Notes under the pieces: model-generated
Database searches by the model: none
Told to the model about the DNA's origin: nothing
What the model saw: only the letters and a program-made list of their open reading frames with translations
Assembly (NCBI GenBank): GCA_017429695.1
Contig: JAFROK010000033.1
Coordinates: forward strand, 30,223 to 94,222
Direction: 5' to 3'
Source: Clostridia bacterium
GTDB lineage: Bacteria; Bacillota; Clostridia; Christensenellales; Aristaeellaceae
Length of the DNA stretch: 64,000 nucleotides
Program-made: the position numbers and the translations under genes
Part shown: one piece after another, positions 47,855 to 57,000 of the stretch
Layout: each line of letters opens with the position of its first letter
Numbering within the stretch: the first letter of the stretch is position 1

Positions 47855-49837
47855 TTATTCAGGCGCCTTGTTCGTTTCTTCCAGCAGCCGCAGCGTCTCG
47901 CCGAAGTATTCCTCCATCTCGCTGTCCGTCAGCTTCATTGCCTTCTTCAGCATCTCCGGAATCTTCTTCGGCCGTACCCGGGCATAATACTTTGTGGCTT
48001 TGATGTTCTTCTGCCAGTTGGACAGTTTCATGTTCTTCCATCGTTCAATATGCCGCGGCAGGATCGGCTCCACCTGGGCAATGATCTCGTCGAACTTTGC
48101 TTCCACATTGTCCCAGCGGAACACGGTTGCCAGCAGTTCGCTCACCCGGTTCAGGAATTTTGCTTTCATCTCCGGCACTTTCAGCAGCGCGTTCAGCGGC
48201 TCATGCCGGAATCCCTGAATCTTCCCGTTCAACGGCTTGATATAGTACTCAATCGGCGTTTTGTCCAGGTTCCGCCAGCTGGCCTCCACGTCAAACAGCA
48301 GATACCGCCATTTCCCGCCCGGCACCCGGTATACCCGGACGTTGGTAAAGTCCACGTTTCCCAGGATAATCTCATAGGCCGCATGGGTAAACATATTGTC
48401 AATATCCAGCCGTTCCGAAACATATGCCAGGTTTTCCGGATCATTCAGGTCCTGCTTTTTGCAGAAATCGCAAAGCGCCAACCAGTCGGTATTATCTCCG
48501 TTCTGCAGGAACTGGTCCGTTCCCGTCCGGGCCAGGATATCGATACTGTCGATATCTTCCTCATCCGTCACCCCTTCATAGGCGGCGATGAAATACTTGT
48601 TGATCTTTTCCCGCAGGTTGTAATGACCCCAGTACCGGCCGTTGATGTAGACCTGGATCACCACATGGTCCTGATACAGAATCCCCTGTCCCTCCGCCAG
48701 CGAACTCGCCACAATATCCCGGATCCGGGTGGCGCTGTAGTCGCTGTTGGTGGAGCGCAGCAGCAGGCTCTTGTATCCTGTGTAGTCTCGTGTCGGAAAA
48801 GGATTGAACGCGAAAGTCGCCGGTCCCCACGCTTTCCGGGCATACAGGGCGATGCTCTTCTGGGCGTTGATCCGCGCGCTGTGGCCGGAAACGGTCATCG
48901 TGCCGTTCTGGCTGATTTCCTGTCCGCCTTCCCCGTTGTAATATTCAATGTGCACCGGATATTCCAGTTCCTTGGCATAGTTCGGATAACTCCCGCTGCC
49001 CTTCACCAGCATACCGGTTTTATTGTTGAACAGGTATTTATCGTCCGATATCAGGCATACCACCGGCGTTAGCTGTTCGTCGTCAATCAGGTAGGTCGCG
49101 CTGACTGTTTCGGAAGTCACTTCCCCGTCCCGGAATGCTTTGATCCGCAGCGGTGTTGTCTTTTTCAGCGTCAGCCCTTCGGCCGGGAAAACCTTGCTCT
49201 TTGCGGTGGGCGTTTCTCCGTCGGTGGTGTATCGCAGTGTTGACCCGTCTGCGCAGGCAGCTGTCACCGTCACGCTGCCGCTGTAAAATCCGCCGGGCGT
49301 AATAATCTCCGGCACCGGTGTCCGGCCGGCATACGCAGTTTTGTCATTTTTCTTTCCCTTGGTCGGATTTTCAAAAAACCCGTAATCCCCGCCGCCGGAT
49401 GGCAGGCCCCAGCTGACGCTGCCGTACTGTGCCGGCATCTTCACCCGGCTCAGTTCATTTCCGTCCCCGTCGGAAAGGATGATCGTCTCCCCGGAGGAAG
49501 AAATCTTGTAATCGGTATAGAAAGTGCTGCCTTTACCCTTGCTCTGCTGTGCTTCGCCGGTGCAGTATACCGTCAGGAATGCGCCGCCTTTCAGTTTCGT
49601 CCCCTCGGGAAAAGACCACTTCAGCGGATCCTTCTTGCTGTCGCTCAGGTACCACCCGCTCAGGTCAACGGCCTTTTTCCCGTTGTTGTACAGTTCAATC
49701 CAGTCGTAAGCCTCTCCGTTTTCATAAAAGCCGTTGCTGGCCATCACCTCGTTGATGACCACGTCAGCTTTTGCAGCACCTGAAAGCAATACAGCTGCCT
49801 GCAGCATCACTAATACCGTGCCGATTCGTCTGATCAT
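47855..49837 (-). CDS. Secreted CotH-kinase family protein with lamin-tail domain
   Basis: 660 residues counted from the ATG at 49837 (MIRRIGTVLVMLQAAVLLSG, a signal peptide); a GTG four codons earlier is possible. An N-terminal lamin-tail (LTD) domain (VVINEVMASNGFYENGEAYDW ... VDLSGWYLSDS) is followed by a chitobiase/FN3-like segment (LRYTTDGETPTAKSKV) and a CotH domain (about 255-600) with SARINAQKSIALYARKAWG, LLLRSTNSDYSATRIRDIVA, YINGRYWGHYNLREKINK and the metal/ATP-binding WRYLLFDVEASW. CotH domains can be protein kinases of spore-coat proteins; secreted LTD-CotH proteins are common in gut clostridia and often bind surfaces. Confidence 0.9.
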   Translation of the reverse strand: MIRRIGTVLVMLQAAVLLSGAAKADVVINEVMASNGFYENGEAYDWIELYNNGKKAVDLSGWYLSDSKKDPLKWSFPEGTKLKGGAFLTVYCTGEAQQSKGKGSTFYTDYKISSSGETIILSDGDGNELSRVKMPAQYGSVSWGLPSGGGDYGFFENPTKGKKNDKTAYAGRTPVPEIITPGGFYSGSVTVTAACADGSTLRYTTDGETPTAKSKVFPAEGLTLKKTTPLRIKAFRDGEVTSETVSATYLIDDEQLTPVVCLISDDKYLFNNKTGMLVKGSGSYPNYAKELEYPVHIEYYNGEGGQEISQNGTMTVSGHSARINAQKSIALYARKAWGPATFAFNPFPTRDYTGYKSLLLRSTNSDYSATRIRDIVASSLAEGQGILYQDHVVIQVYINGRYWGHYNLREKINKYFIAAYEGVTDEEDIDSIDILARTGTDQFLQNGDNTDWLALCDFCKKQDLNDPENLAYVSERLDIDNMFTHAAYEIILGNVDFTNVRVYRVPGGKWRYLLFDVEASWRNLDKTPIEYYIKPLNGKIQGFRHEPLNALLKVPEMKAKFLNRVSELLATVFRWDNVEAKFDEIIAQVEPILPRHIERWKNMKLSNWQKNIKATKYYARVRPKKIPEMLKKAMKLTDSEMEEYFGETLRLLEETNKAPE

Positions 49838-49880
49838 AAAACTTCCCACATGATAAAATAATATTGTACAATCCGCCTGC

Positions 49881-50681
49881 TCATTTCACATAATAATGTC
49901 GTGCAATCCATTTGCTCAGTCCGTCCAGTCCCGGGAAAAACAGCCGTTCTGAAATGTTCAGCTGGTCCAGCATATCCCGGACACGCCATCTCAGCCGCTT
50001 GTCAATCACATACTTCACCGTGTGTTCCGTCCGTTCATCCAGATACTGTTCAATATCCGGGATTCCCATCGGAATCACGGAGAAGAAGGAATACTGCATG
50101 ATGATCCGGCTGTTGGTGCTCGGCGGTTCCAGGATCACCATCGAATGATCACCCATATCCTCGTCATATTGTTCCAGCGAATCCGTAATGGCACTCAGCA
50201 TTTCCACATTAAAAAGCGTAGTCTGCTCTTTCCCGACCGCCATCCGGTATTTCTCCGGCAGGTGGTTGATCTGTTCGTTCATGTCAATCCGCCAGACAGC
50301 ACAGTCATGGTCCGCCATCTCCGCCAGATTTTCCTCGGTCATGGCAAAATGCAGTGCCACCAGCGCACTGTGGCTCCAGTCCAGCAGCCGCGTCGGCAGG
50401 CCGTTATGCTGCCCGGTAATCATCCGGTTCCATACACTCTGGGTCACCGTCAGATCCTCGCGCACCGCATACTTTGCAAAATTATTCAGGATCGCTGGTT
50501 CCAGCGTCTTCTGCAGGTGTTTGCAGCAGCGGCTCAGGCTGGTCTGCATCTTGTAGGCCGAATCTGGCATTCCCCGGTACAGGTATCCGCTCCGGTTCCG
50601 TCCGATCTCGGGCCGGTATTCCTGCTCGCTCAGCAGGGGCATCAGATCCTCAACCGTTTCAATTCTGATTTCCTGAATCAT
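49881..50681 (-). CDS. FRG-domain protein
   Basis: 266 residues, cytoplasmic by appearance. The FRG domain is shown by RSGYLYRGMPDSAYKMQTSL near residue 30 and QHNGLPTRLLDWSHSALVAL near 90. FRG domains are of unknown chemistry; some occur in anti-phage and toxin-like contexts, but nothing around this gene supports that. Flanked by the CotH gene (43-nt gap) and the divergent metallo-beta-lactamase-fold gene. Confidence 0.85.
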   Translation of the reverse strand: MIQEIRIETVEDLMPLLSEQEYRPEIGRNRSGYLYRGMPDSAYKMQTSLSRCCKHLQKTLEPAILNNFAKYAVREDLTVTQSVWNRMITGQHNGLPTRLLDWSHSALVALHFAMTEENLAEMADHDCAVWRIDMNEQINHLPEKYRMAVGKEQTTLFNVEMLSAITDSLEQYDEDMGDHSMVILEPPSTNSRIIMQYSFFSVIPMGIPDIEQYLDERTEHTVKYVIDKRLRWRVRDMLDQLNISERLFFPGLDGLSKWIARHYYVK

Positions 50682-50759
50682 ATCTGCCTCCGGTTTTTGA
50701 TTCCAAATTCCTGGGATATATTACCATAAACGAAGTCAGAAAAAAAGCGCCGGTTGTGT

Positions 50760-50788
50760 TTTACATTTTGACATGATTATGCTACGAT
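50760..50788 (+). promoter_or_regulatory. Promoter of the MBL-fold gene
   Basis: TTTACA, 17-nt spacer, TACGAT with an upstream TGC (extended -10), 32 nt before the ATG. Confidence 0.65.
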
Positions 50789-50820
50789 ACCGGAGATATC
50801 TGATTCCGGAGGATACCGCC

Positions 50821-51687
50821 ATGCGTAAAACCGCTCTGCTGCTTGTCCTGTTGATTCTACTGCCTGTTTTCCTGTGTCCCGCATCAGCCGAATTGTATCT
50901 GGATCAGGAGCCCCCGGCGGAATGGGCGGACAGGACCGATGTCCTGCGCCTGACCACCTTCCCGACGCTTATCAACGACTGTTTCCTGCTGGAAGTCGGC
51001 GGGAAATCCATGCTGATCGACGGCGGTGTCCAGAAATGGGGGTTCAAGCTTTCAGACGCGCTGAATGAACTGGGTTTTCAGCATGTGGACATCATTTTCA
51101 ACACTCATCCCCATAACGATCATCTGGAATGTGTCACCTGGCTCCTCAAAAAAAGGCTGACAGCGGATGAATTCTGGTCCGGACTTCCGGAAACCTTCCG
51201 GGACGATATGCAGCAGGCAGCCGTCAAACAGCTTCAGAAATCCGGCATTCCCTATCATCAGCTGTCCCAGTATGAAACGGTGGATTTCGGCGGTGCGACG
51301 CTGGTGTTCTACTGGTGGGAGGACGCTTTCGATCTGAACGCCCGCAGCGTCCAGCTGCATATCACCTTCGGCGAAAGGACGATGCTCCTGTCGGCCGATA
51401 TCGGCGGCGAAGCGCAGCAGAATCTGCTGAAGCAGGTTCCGCCGGAACTGCTGAAAGCGGATATTCTGAAATATCCGCATCACGCGCTCACGGCAGCCCG
51501 CGGTGATTATATGACAGCAGTCAGCCCGGAATTTGTGTTTGTCACCAATCGGAAGATCAATATCCCCAAAGTCATGGAGCAGCTGGATTACCGCCATATC
51601 CCCGCCCGCTTTACCACCGCCGGCCGCATGGTCATAGCCACTGACGGCAAAGACTGGTATATCGTGCAGTATATAGACAAGTTCTGA
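50821..51687 (+). CDS. Secreted metallo-beta-lactamase-fold hydrolase (ComEC C-terminal-like)
   Basis: 288 residues. The ATG at 50821 (MRKTALLLVLLILLPVFLCP) has GGAGG eight bases upstream and starts a signal peptide ending near PASAE; the in-frame ATG at 50773 lies inside the promoter. The MBL motif is NTHPHNDHLECV; further ligands are in LLSADIGGEA and YPHHAL. This pattern is that of ComEC/Rec2-like MBL-fold proteins that occur as free exported enzymes. The substrate could be a phosphodiester; not determined. Confidence 0.87.
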   Translation: MRKTALLLVLLILLPVFLCPASAELYLDQEPPAEWADRTDVLRLTTFPTLINDCFLLEVGGKSMLIDGGVQKWGFKLSDALNELGFQHVDIIFNTHPHNDHLECVTWLLKKRLTADEFWSGLPETFRDDMQQAAVKQLQKSGIPYHQLSQYETVDFGGATLVFYWWEDAFDLNARSVQLHITFGERTMLLSADIGGEAQQNLLKQVPPELLKADILKYPHHALTAARGDYMTAVSPEFVFVTNRKINIPKVMEQLDYRHIPARFTTAGRMVIATDGKDWYIVQYIDKF

Positions 51688-51713
51688 TCCACCGCATATT
51701 CCGGAGCAGCGTT

Positions 51714-51750
51714 AAAAAGCCGGTACCTCTTTTCAGAGATACCGGCCTTT
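51714..51750. terminator. Bidirectional intrinsic terminator
   Basis: GCCGGTACCTC-ttttca-GAGATACCGGC with A-tract upstream and CTTTGCTTATT downstream. It serves the MBL-fold gene (plus) and hydA (minus, TTTTTAAC). Confidence 0.88.
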
Positions 51751-51762
51751 GCTTATTGGAAC

Positions 51763-53514
51763 TTATTTTTTGTATTTCGGACGCTCCACATATGTGGTGT
51801 GTAGCAGTTCATGCGCCTTGTGGCTGTTGGGCTCGCCCAGGTATCCGCCGTTGTACAGGGCCATGACGGAAGCGTTCTCGTGGCTCTTCCGCTGCGGCTT
51901 GTTCGCGTCTTCCGTGTACAGGGCCTTCGCGCGGAGCTCCTTGGGATTGCATTCCATCCGCTTCTGGGCGGAAACGATCGGCTGTCCACCACCAGTCACG
52001 CAGCCGCCGGGGCAGCCCATGACTTCGATGAAAGTGTATTCCTTCTCACCGCTGCGGACGCTGTCCAGCAGCTTCGCCGCGTTGGCAGTGCCATGGGCGA
52101 CGGCTACCTTTACGTCCAGGTCGCCGACCTTGACAGTGGCTTCCTTGATGCCTTCGATGCCGCGGACAGCTTCAAAGTCGACCTTCTCCAGGGTTTCGCC
52201 GGTCACGACTTCGTACACAGTACGCAGGGCCGCTTCCATTACGCCGCCGGTGGCGCCGAAGATGACGCCCGCGCCGGAGCTTTCGCCCAGCATCGGGTCA
52301 AAGTCTTCGTCCGGCAGGTTTGCGAAATCGATGCCCGCTTCCTTGATCATCTTGGCCAGCTCACGGGTCGTGATGACTTCGTCCACGTCCTGCATGCCGT
52401 CGCGTCCCAGTTCTGGCCGCTTCGCTTCGAACTTCTTCGCGGTGCAGGGCATTACGGATACCACGCGGATATCCTTGGGATCGATGCCTTCCTTCTCCGC
52501 CCAGTAGCTCTTGATCATGGCGCCTTCCATTTCGTGGGGGCTCTTGCAGCTGGACAGGTTCGGGATAAAGTCCGGATAGTAGGTTTCGCAGAACTTGATC
52601 CATCCGGGAGAGCAGCTGGTGATCATCGGCAGCACGCCGCCGTTCTTCAGCCGGCCGATCAGCTCAGTGCCTTCTTCCATGATGGTCAGGTCAGCGGCCC
52701 AGTCGGTGTCGAACACCTTCTCGAAGCCCAGCCGGCGCAGGGCAGCGGCCAGCTTACCGGTCACGGATGTGCCCATCGGCAGGCCGAATTCTTCGCCCAG
52801 TGCGGCACGGACCGCGGGAGCGGGCTGCACAACCACATGCTTGGTTTCGTCGTTCAGCAGATCCCAGACCGCCTTGGTGCTGTCCTTTTCATACAAAGCG
52901 CCGGTCGGGCAGGCTGCGATACACTGGCCGCAGTTGATGCAGGCCACATCGTTCAGCGGCTGTTCCCAGGCGCTGCCGATCTTGGTCTTGAAGCCGCGTC
53001 CCATGGGTCCGATCACGCCGACAGCCTGGGTGTTGTTACAGGCGGCGACGCAGCGGCGGCACAGGATGCACTTGTTGTTGTTGCGGACGATGGAGGGGCT
53101 CAGGTCATCGATGTCATAATCGTTCATCTTGCCCTTGTACTTATCCACATCGTCCACGCCCAGATCCTGGCACATCTGCTGAAGTTCGCACTTCTGGTTG
53201 CGTGCGCAGTCCAGGCACTTTTTGTCATGGTTGCTCAGCAACAGCTCCAGGTTCACCCGGCGGGCTTCCCGGATCTTGGGGGTGTTGGTCTTAACGTTCA
53301 TGCCGTTGGAAACGGGCAGCACGCAGGCCGCGCCGAAAGCGCGGGCGCCGGTGTCCACGATACACATACGGCAGGCGCCGATCTGGTTGATATCCTTCAG
53401 GTAGCACAGCGTGGGGATGTTGATCCCGGCCTTTTTCGCCGCTTCCAGAACCGTCGTACCGGCCGGAACTTCAACACTGACGCCGTCAATCGTAAGCTTA
53501 ACGAGATTTTCCAT
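51763..53514 (-). CDS. hydA: Bifurcating [FeFe] hydrogenase, catalytic subunit (HydA/HndD)
   Basis: 583 residues from the ATG at 53514 (MENLVKLTIDGVSVEVPAGT), with GAGGAGG ten bases upstream. Order: plant-type [2Fe-2S] domain (LCYLKDINQIGACRMCIVDT), His-Cys [4Fe-4S] domain (NHDKKCLDCARNQKCELQ), two [4Fe-4S] motifs (CILCRRCVAAC, CINCGQCIAACP) and the H-cluster domain with TSCSPGW, MPCTAKKFE and MGCPGGCVTGGGQP. It reduces protons with electrons from NADH and reduced ferredoxin in complex with the HydB and HydC subunits encoded upstream; cytoplasmic. It is the last gene of the operon. Confidence 0.97.
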   Translation of the reverse strand: MENLVKLTIDGVSVEVPAGTTVLEAAKKAGINIPTLCYLKDINQIGACRMCIVDTGARAFGAACVLPVSNGMNVKTNTPKIREARRVNLELLLSNHDKKCLDCARNQKCELQQMCQDLGVDDVDKYKGKMNDYDIDDLSPSIVRNNNKCILCRRCVAACNNTQAVGVIGPMGRGFKTKIGSAWEQPLNDVACINCGQCIAACPTGALYEKDSTKAVWDLLNDETKHVVVQPAPAVRAALGEEFGLPMGTSVTGKLAAALRRLGFEKVFDTDWAADLTIMEEGTELIGRLKNGGVLPMITSCSPGWIKFCETYYPDFIPNLSSCKSPHEMEGAMIKSYWAEKEGIDPKDIRVVSVMPCTAKKFEAKRPELGRDGMQDVDEVITTRELAKMIKEAGIDFANLPDEDFDPMLGESSGAGVIFGATGGVMEAALRTVYEVVTGETLEKVDFEAVRGIEGIKEATVKVGDLDVKVAVAHGTANAAKLLDSVRSGEKEYTFIEVMGCPGGCVTGGGQPIVSAQKRMECNPKELRAKALYTEDANKPQRKSHENASVMALYNGGYLGEPNSHKAHELLHTTYVERPKYKK

Positions 53515-53537
53515 TTGTGTTGTTCCTCCTCGCACGA

Positions 53538-55334
53538 TTATTCCTTGATGATAGCGCCGAACTTACAGGTTGCCATGCAGGTTCCGCACTTGATGCACTT
53601 GGTCTGGTCGATCACGTGCTGTTCCTTGACGTTGCCGCTGATGCAGTTCACCGGGCACTTGCGGGCGCAGGCAGTACAGCCGCGGCAGGCATCGGTGATC
53701 TTGTAGTTCAGCAGGGCCTGGCAGTGATGTGCCGGGCAGCGCTTTTCCTTAATGTGCGCTTCATATTCGTCGCGGAAGTATTTGATCGTGGAGAGCACGG
53801 GGTTCGGAGCCGTCTGGCCCAGGCCGCACAGGGCGCTGCTCTTGATGTTCTCCGCCAGAGTCTCCAGCTTCTCAATGTCGCCTTCCTCGCCCTTGCCCTG
53901 GGTGATCCGCTCAAGGATCTCCAGCATGCGGCGGGTACCGACGCGGCAGGGGGTGCACTTGCCGCAGCTTTCGTCAACCGTGAAGTCGAGGAAGAAGCGG
54001 GCGATGTCCACCATACAGTTATCTTCGTCCATGACGATCATACCGCCGGAACCCATCATGGCGCCGATCTTGGTCAGGCTGTCATAGTCCACAGAGATGT
54101 CCAGCAGGCTCGCCGGGATACATCCGCCGGAAGGACCGCCGGTCTGCACGGCCTTGAACTTCTTGCCGTTCGGGCAGCCGCCGCCGATGTCCTCGATGAT
54201 CGTGCGCAGCGGGATACCCATGGGCACTTCCACCAGGCCGGTGTTGTTGATCTTGCCGCCCAGGGCGAAGACCTTGGTACCGGTGGAGGTGGGAATACCG
54301 ATGGACTTGAACCAGTCCGCACCCTTGAGGATGATCTGGGCGATGTTGCCCAGGGTTTCCACGTTATTGATATTGGTGGGGCTCTCAAACAGGCCCTTCA
54401 CCGCCGGGAACGGGGGCTTCGGCCGGGGCTCGCCGCGCTTGCCTTCGATGGAGGCCATCAGGGCGGTTTCCTCGCCGCACACGAACGCGCCGGCGCCCAG
54501 GCGGATGTGAATGTCAAAGTTGAAGTCTGTGCCGAAGATGTTCTTGCCCAGCAGGCCATATTCATGGGCCTGCTCAATGGCCTTCTCCAGCCGCTTCACA
54601 GCGATGGGATACTCAGCACGGACGTAGATCCAGCCTTCTTCAGCGCCGATGGCGTAGCCACCGATGGCCATGGCTTCCAGGATCGCGTGGGGATCGCCTT
54701 CCAGCAGGGAGCGGTCCATGAAGGCGCCGGGGTCGCCTTCGTCAGCGTTGCAGACGAAGTACTTGTGCTCCGCCTGGGAAGCGCGGGCGAACTGCCATTT
54801 CTTGCCGGTGGGGAATCCGGCGCCGCCGCGGCCGCGCAGGCCGGAATCCAGCACTTCCTGGATCACCTGCTCGGGGGTCATCTCGGTCAGTGCCTTGGCC
54901 AGGGCCTGATAACCGTCAAAGGCGATGTATTCGTCGATGTTCTCGGGATCGATCACGCCGCAGTTCCGCAGCGCAACGCGCTCCTGCTGCTTGTAGAAGC
55001 CGATTTCATTCAGGCTCTTCTGAACGCTGGATTCATGGGTCTTGTGGTCTACATAAACCAGGTGCTGAACCTTGCGGCCCTTCAGCAGGTGCTCGGACAC
55101 GATCTCGTCCACGTCTTCCACCTTGACGCGGCTGTAGAACGTTCCTTCGGGATAAACGATAACAACGGGGCCCGCTTCGCAAAGACCGAAGCAGCCCGTG
55201 CGGACTACCTTGACTTCCTTTTCAAGGCCTTTTTCCTTCAGCTGCTCCTCGAAGCGTTCAATCAGCTTCGCGGAACCGGAAGAAGAACAGCCGGTACCGC
55301 CGCAGACCAGCACATGAGAACGATAAAGCTCCAT
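53538..55334 (-). CDS. hydB: Bifurcating hydrogenase flavoprotein subunit, NuoF-like (HydB/HndC)
   Basis: 598 residues. An N-terminal thioredoxin-like [2Fe-2S] domain (HVLVCGGTGCSSSGS, RTGCFGLCEAGP), the NuoF core with the FMN/NADH site (DSGLRGRGGAGFPTGKKW, VCNADEGDPGAFMDR), an SLBB region, the [4Fe-4S] site ESCGKCTPCRVGTRRM and two C-terminal ferredoxin motifs (CRGCTACARKCPVNC, CIKCGTCMATCKFG). This is the bifurcating flavin subunit that oxidises NADH. The gap to hydA is 23 nt. All expected iron-sulfur ligands are present. Confidence 0.96.
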   Translation of the reverse strand: MELYRSHVLVCGGTGCSSSGSAKLIERFEEQLKEKGLEKEVKVVRTGCFGLCEAGPVVIVYPEGTFYSRVKVEDVDEIVSEHLLKGRKVQHLVYVDHKTHESSVQKSLNEIGFYKQQERVALRNCGVIDPENIDEYIAFDGYQALAKALTEMTPEQVIQEVLDSGLRGRGGAGFPTGKKWQFARASQAEHKYFVCNADEGDPGAFMDRSLLEGDPHAILEAMAIGGYAIGAEEGWIYVRAEYPIAVKRLEKAIEQAHEYGLLGKNIFGTDFNFDIHIRLGAGAFVCGEETALMASIEGKRGEPRPKPPFPAVKGLFESPTNINNVETLGNIAQIILKGADWFKSIGIPTSTGTKVFALGGKINNTGLVEVPMGIPLRTIIEDIGGGCPNGKKFKAVQTGGPSGGCIPASLLDISVDYDSLTKIGAMMGSGGMIVMDEDNCMVDIARFFLDFTVDESCGKCTPCRVGTRRMLEILERITQGKGEEGDIEKLETLAENIKSSALCGLGQTAPNPVLSTIKYFRDEYEAHIKEKRCPAHHCQALLNYKITDACRGCTACARKCPVNCISGNVKEQHVIDQTKCIKCGTCMATCKFGAIIKE

Positions 55335-55361
55335 CTGGGTTTTCCTCCTCTTTGTCGTTAA

Positions 55362-55730
55362 TTAGTCTTTCGCGGCGCCGATGGTGTATTCTTCCACAGG
55401 CTGACCGTTAACAATGTGCTCCGCTACGATCCGCGGTACCATTTCGGGTTTCACGTGGATGTAGGTAACTTTTTCCTGACCGGGCAGGATGACGTCCAGC
55501 ATGGGCTCATAACGGCACATGCCGATGCAGCCGGTCTGGCTCACGGTCACGTGCTGCAGGTTCCGCTTCTGGATTTCTTCCATAAAGGCGAGCATCACGG
55601 GACGGGCGCCGGCGGCGATGCCGCAGGTGGCCATGCCGATGACAACGCGGGCAGCATTGTCGTCTTTACGCATGTTGATGTTCTCCAGCGTCTTGGCGCG
55701 GATGGCTTGCAGATCTGCCAAAGATTTCAT
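55362..55730 (-). CDS. [2Fe-2S] thioredoxin-like ferredoxin subunit (HndB-type)
   Basis: 122 residues. The Cys spacing in GMATCGIAAGARPVMLAFME and VSQTGCIGMCRYEPMLDVIL (C-x-C..., then CxxxC) is that of thioredoxin-like [2Fe-2S] ferredoxins. Equivalent small subunits (HndB) accompany trimeric hydrogenases of Firmicutes and Desulfovibrio, probably in electron relay. Start overlaps the ATPase gene upstream. Confidence 0.9.
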   Translation of the reverse strand: MKSLADLQAIRAKTLENINMRKDDNAARVVIGMATCGIAAGARPVMLAFMEEIQKRNLQHVTVSQTGCIGMCRYEPMLDVILPGQEKVTYIHVKPEMVPRIVAEHIVNGQPVEEYTIGAAKD

Positions 55731-56284
55731 ATCAGTATACCTCCAAAGATTGAATTAATTTCCTCGTCCAGCGCTTCCTTCAGCCATGCGGCTACGGAAG
55801 GCTCATTGAAGGGGATGTCGCTCCCCAGGGCTGTCCGGACTTCCCGCGTATCGAAGGTTCCTTCCCCTTTTGGGCTTTTTCCTTCAAACAGGAAGTCGGG
55901 ATGAAGCGGATTGGTCAGCATCAGGCTCAGCATCGTTCCGCTCAGGTCTCCCATGGGCAGGCAGTCGATATTGCCGGTGTCCATGGAAGCGGTCAGCTTT
56001 GTGCCCTTCCCTTCCTCGCTTTCCAGGGTGAAGTTTCCGCCGGCTTTTTCGGCGTTCTCCTTCATCATCGGAATGCCCAGGCCGACCTTGCGGGTGGTCC
56101 GGGTCGTCGCGAAGGGGCTGGTCACGCGGGCCAGCAGCTCGGGGCTCATGCCCTTACCGTCATCTTCCAGCTCCATCGTCAGCATCCCGCTGTCGTCCAG
56201 CGTCATCCGCACCGTCACCAGGTTGGCCCCGGCGGTGATGCTGTTCTGCGCCAGATCCAGCAGGTGCAGGCTCAGGTCACGCAC
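55727..56284 (-). CDS. HATPase_c (histidine-kinase-like ATP-binding) protein in the hydrogenase operon
   Basis: 185 residues. The GHKL ATP-binding motifs are visible: LDLAQNSITAGANLV (N box), LEDDGKGMSPELLARV (G1), KVGLGIPMMKENAEKAGG (G2) and EGKGTKLTASM. No dimerisation or phosphoacceptor domain is present, so it is a stand-alone ATPase. Such genes occur regularly between hydC and the ferredoxin subunit in clostridial hyd operons; the partner is unknown. It overlaps both neighbours by a few bases. Confidence 0.9.
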   Translation of the reverse strand: MRDLSLHLLDLAQNSITAGANLVTVRMTLDDSGMLTMELEDDGKGMSPELLARVTSPFATTRTTRKVGLGIPMMKENAEKAGGNFTLESEEGKGTKLTASMDTGNIDCLPMGDLSGTMLSLMLTNPLHPDFLFEGKSPKGEGTFDTREVRTALGSDIPFNEPSVAAWLKEALDEEINSIFGGILI

Positions 56285-56747
56285 GGAACTTGTCCAGGAT
56301 GCCGGGAACCTGTTCGGGCGTCAGGCGGCCGAATACATCCTCGCCGATCATCATAACAGGGGCCAGGCCGCATGCACCCAGGCAGCGGGTCGCATTCAGC
56401 GTAAACAGGCCGTCGTCCGTCGTGTCACCGGGCTGGATCTTCAGTTCTTCGGAAAGCGTATCCAGAATTTTCTGGCTGCCCTTGACGTAGCAGGCCGTAC
56501 CCAGGCAGACGCCGATCACATGTTTTCCCTTGGGCTTCAGGGAGAACTGGGAATAGAAGGTGGAAACGCCGTAGACTTCGCTCAGGGTAACTCCCAGCCC
56601 GTCTGCGATCATTTCCTGAACGTCCTGCGGCACATAGCCGAAGATGTTCATAGCCTCCTGCAGGCAGGGCATCACAGCGCCGCGTTCACCTTTGCGCGCT
56701 TCGATTACTTCCTGCAGCTTTGCGTACTTTTCCTTGTTGTCAGGCAT
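56277..56747 (-). CDS. hydC: Bifurcating hydrogenase NuoE-like subunit (HydC/HndA)
   Basis: 156 residues. NuoE-type [2Fe-2S] thioredoxin fold: GVSTFYSQFSLKPKGKHVIG, CLGTACYVKGSQ and ATRCLGACGLAPVMMIGEDV give the four cluster Cys in C-x4-C...C-x3-C arrangement. With HydA and HydB it forms the electron-bifurcating complex. First gene of the operon, with a promoter about 90 nt upstream. Confidence 0.95.
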   Translation of the reverse strand: MPDNKEKYAKLQEVIEARKGERGAVMPCLQEAMNIFGYVPQDVQEMIADGLGVTLSEVYGVSTFYSQFSLKPKGKHVIGVCLGTACYVKGSQKILDTLSEELKIQPGDTTDDGLFTLNATRCLGACGLAPVMMIGEDVFGRLTPEQVPGILDKFRA

Positions 56748-56833
56748 ACCGTCCTAGACCTCCTTGTGTATTTAGAATCTCCTTCCGGAGTTCTGTTTGA
56801 TTCAGCGGCCAAAACCGCCGCACCCAATGGTAA

Positions 56834-56861
56834 ATTTTACCATATTTCAAACCCTTTGAAA
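56834..56861 (-). promoter_or_regulatory. Promoter of the hydCBA operon
   Basis: Minus strand TTTCAA (56856-56861), 16-nt spacer, TAAAAT (56834-56839). The -35 is weak, which would suit an activated promoter. Confidence 0.5.
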
Positions 56862-56951
56862 AGTGTTTTTCTTTTGTTTTCCCTGCCATTTCTGTTACAA
56901 TTCTATTAAGCAGTCACCCGTTGCGCTCAACGTTACCCAATTCTTAAAGCA

Positions 56952-57000
56952 AACTGAAAACCGATAGCTAACAACTGACAACTGACCGCTAACCGCTGAC
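56952..57000. repeat. Heptamer repeat array, seven units, spanning the PHP gene stop codon
   Basis: AACTGAA-AACCGAT-AGCTAAC-AACTGAC-AACTGAC-CGCTAAC-CGCTGAC without gaps. The stop codon (56989-56991) and the last coding codons of the PHP gene lie inside the last two units. Confidence 0.85.

Noticed and set aside
49881-50681. FRG-domain gene as part of a phage-defence island
   Set aside because: No nuclease, toxin, reverse transcriptase or mobile-element gene lies nearby; flanking genes are ordinary, so the defence reading is unsupported.
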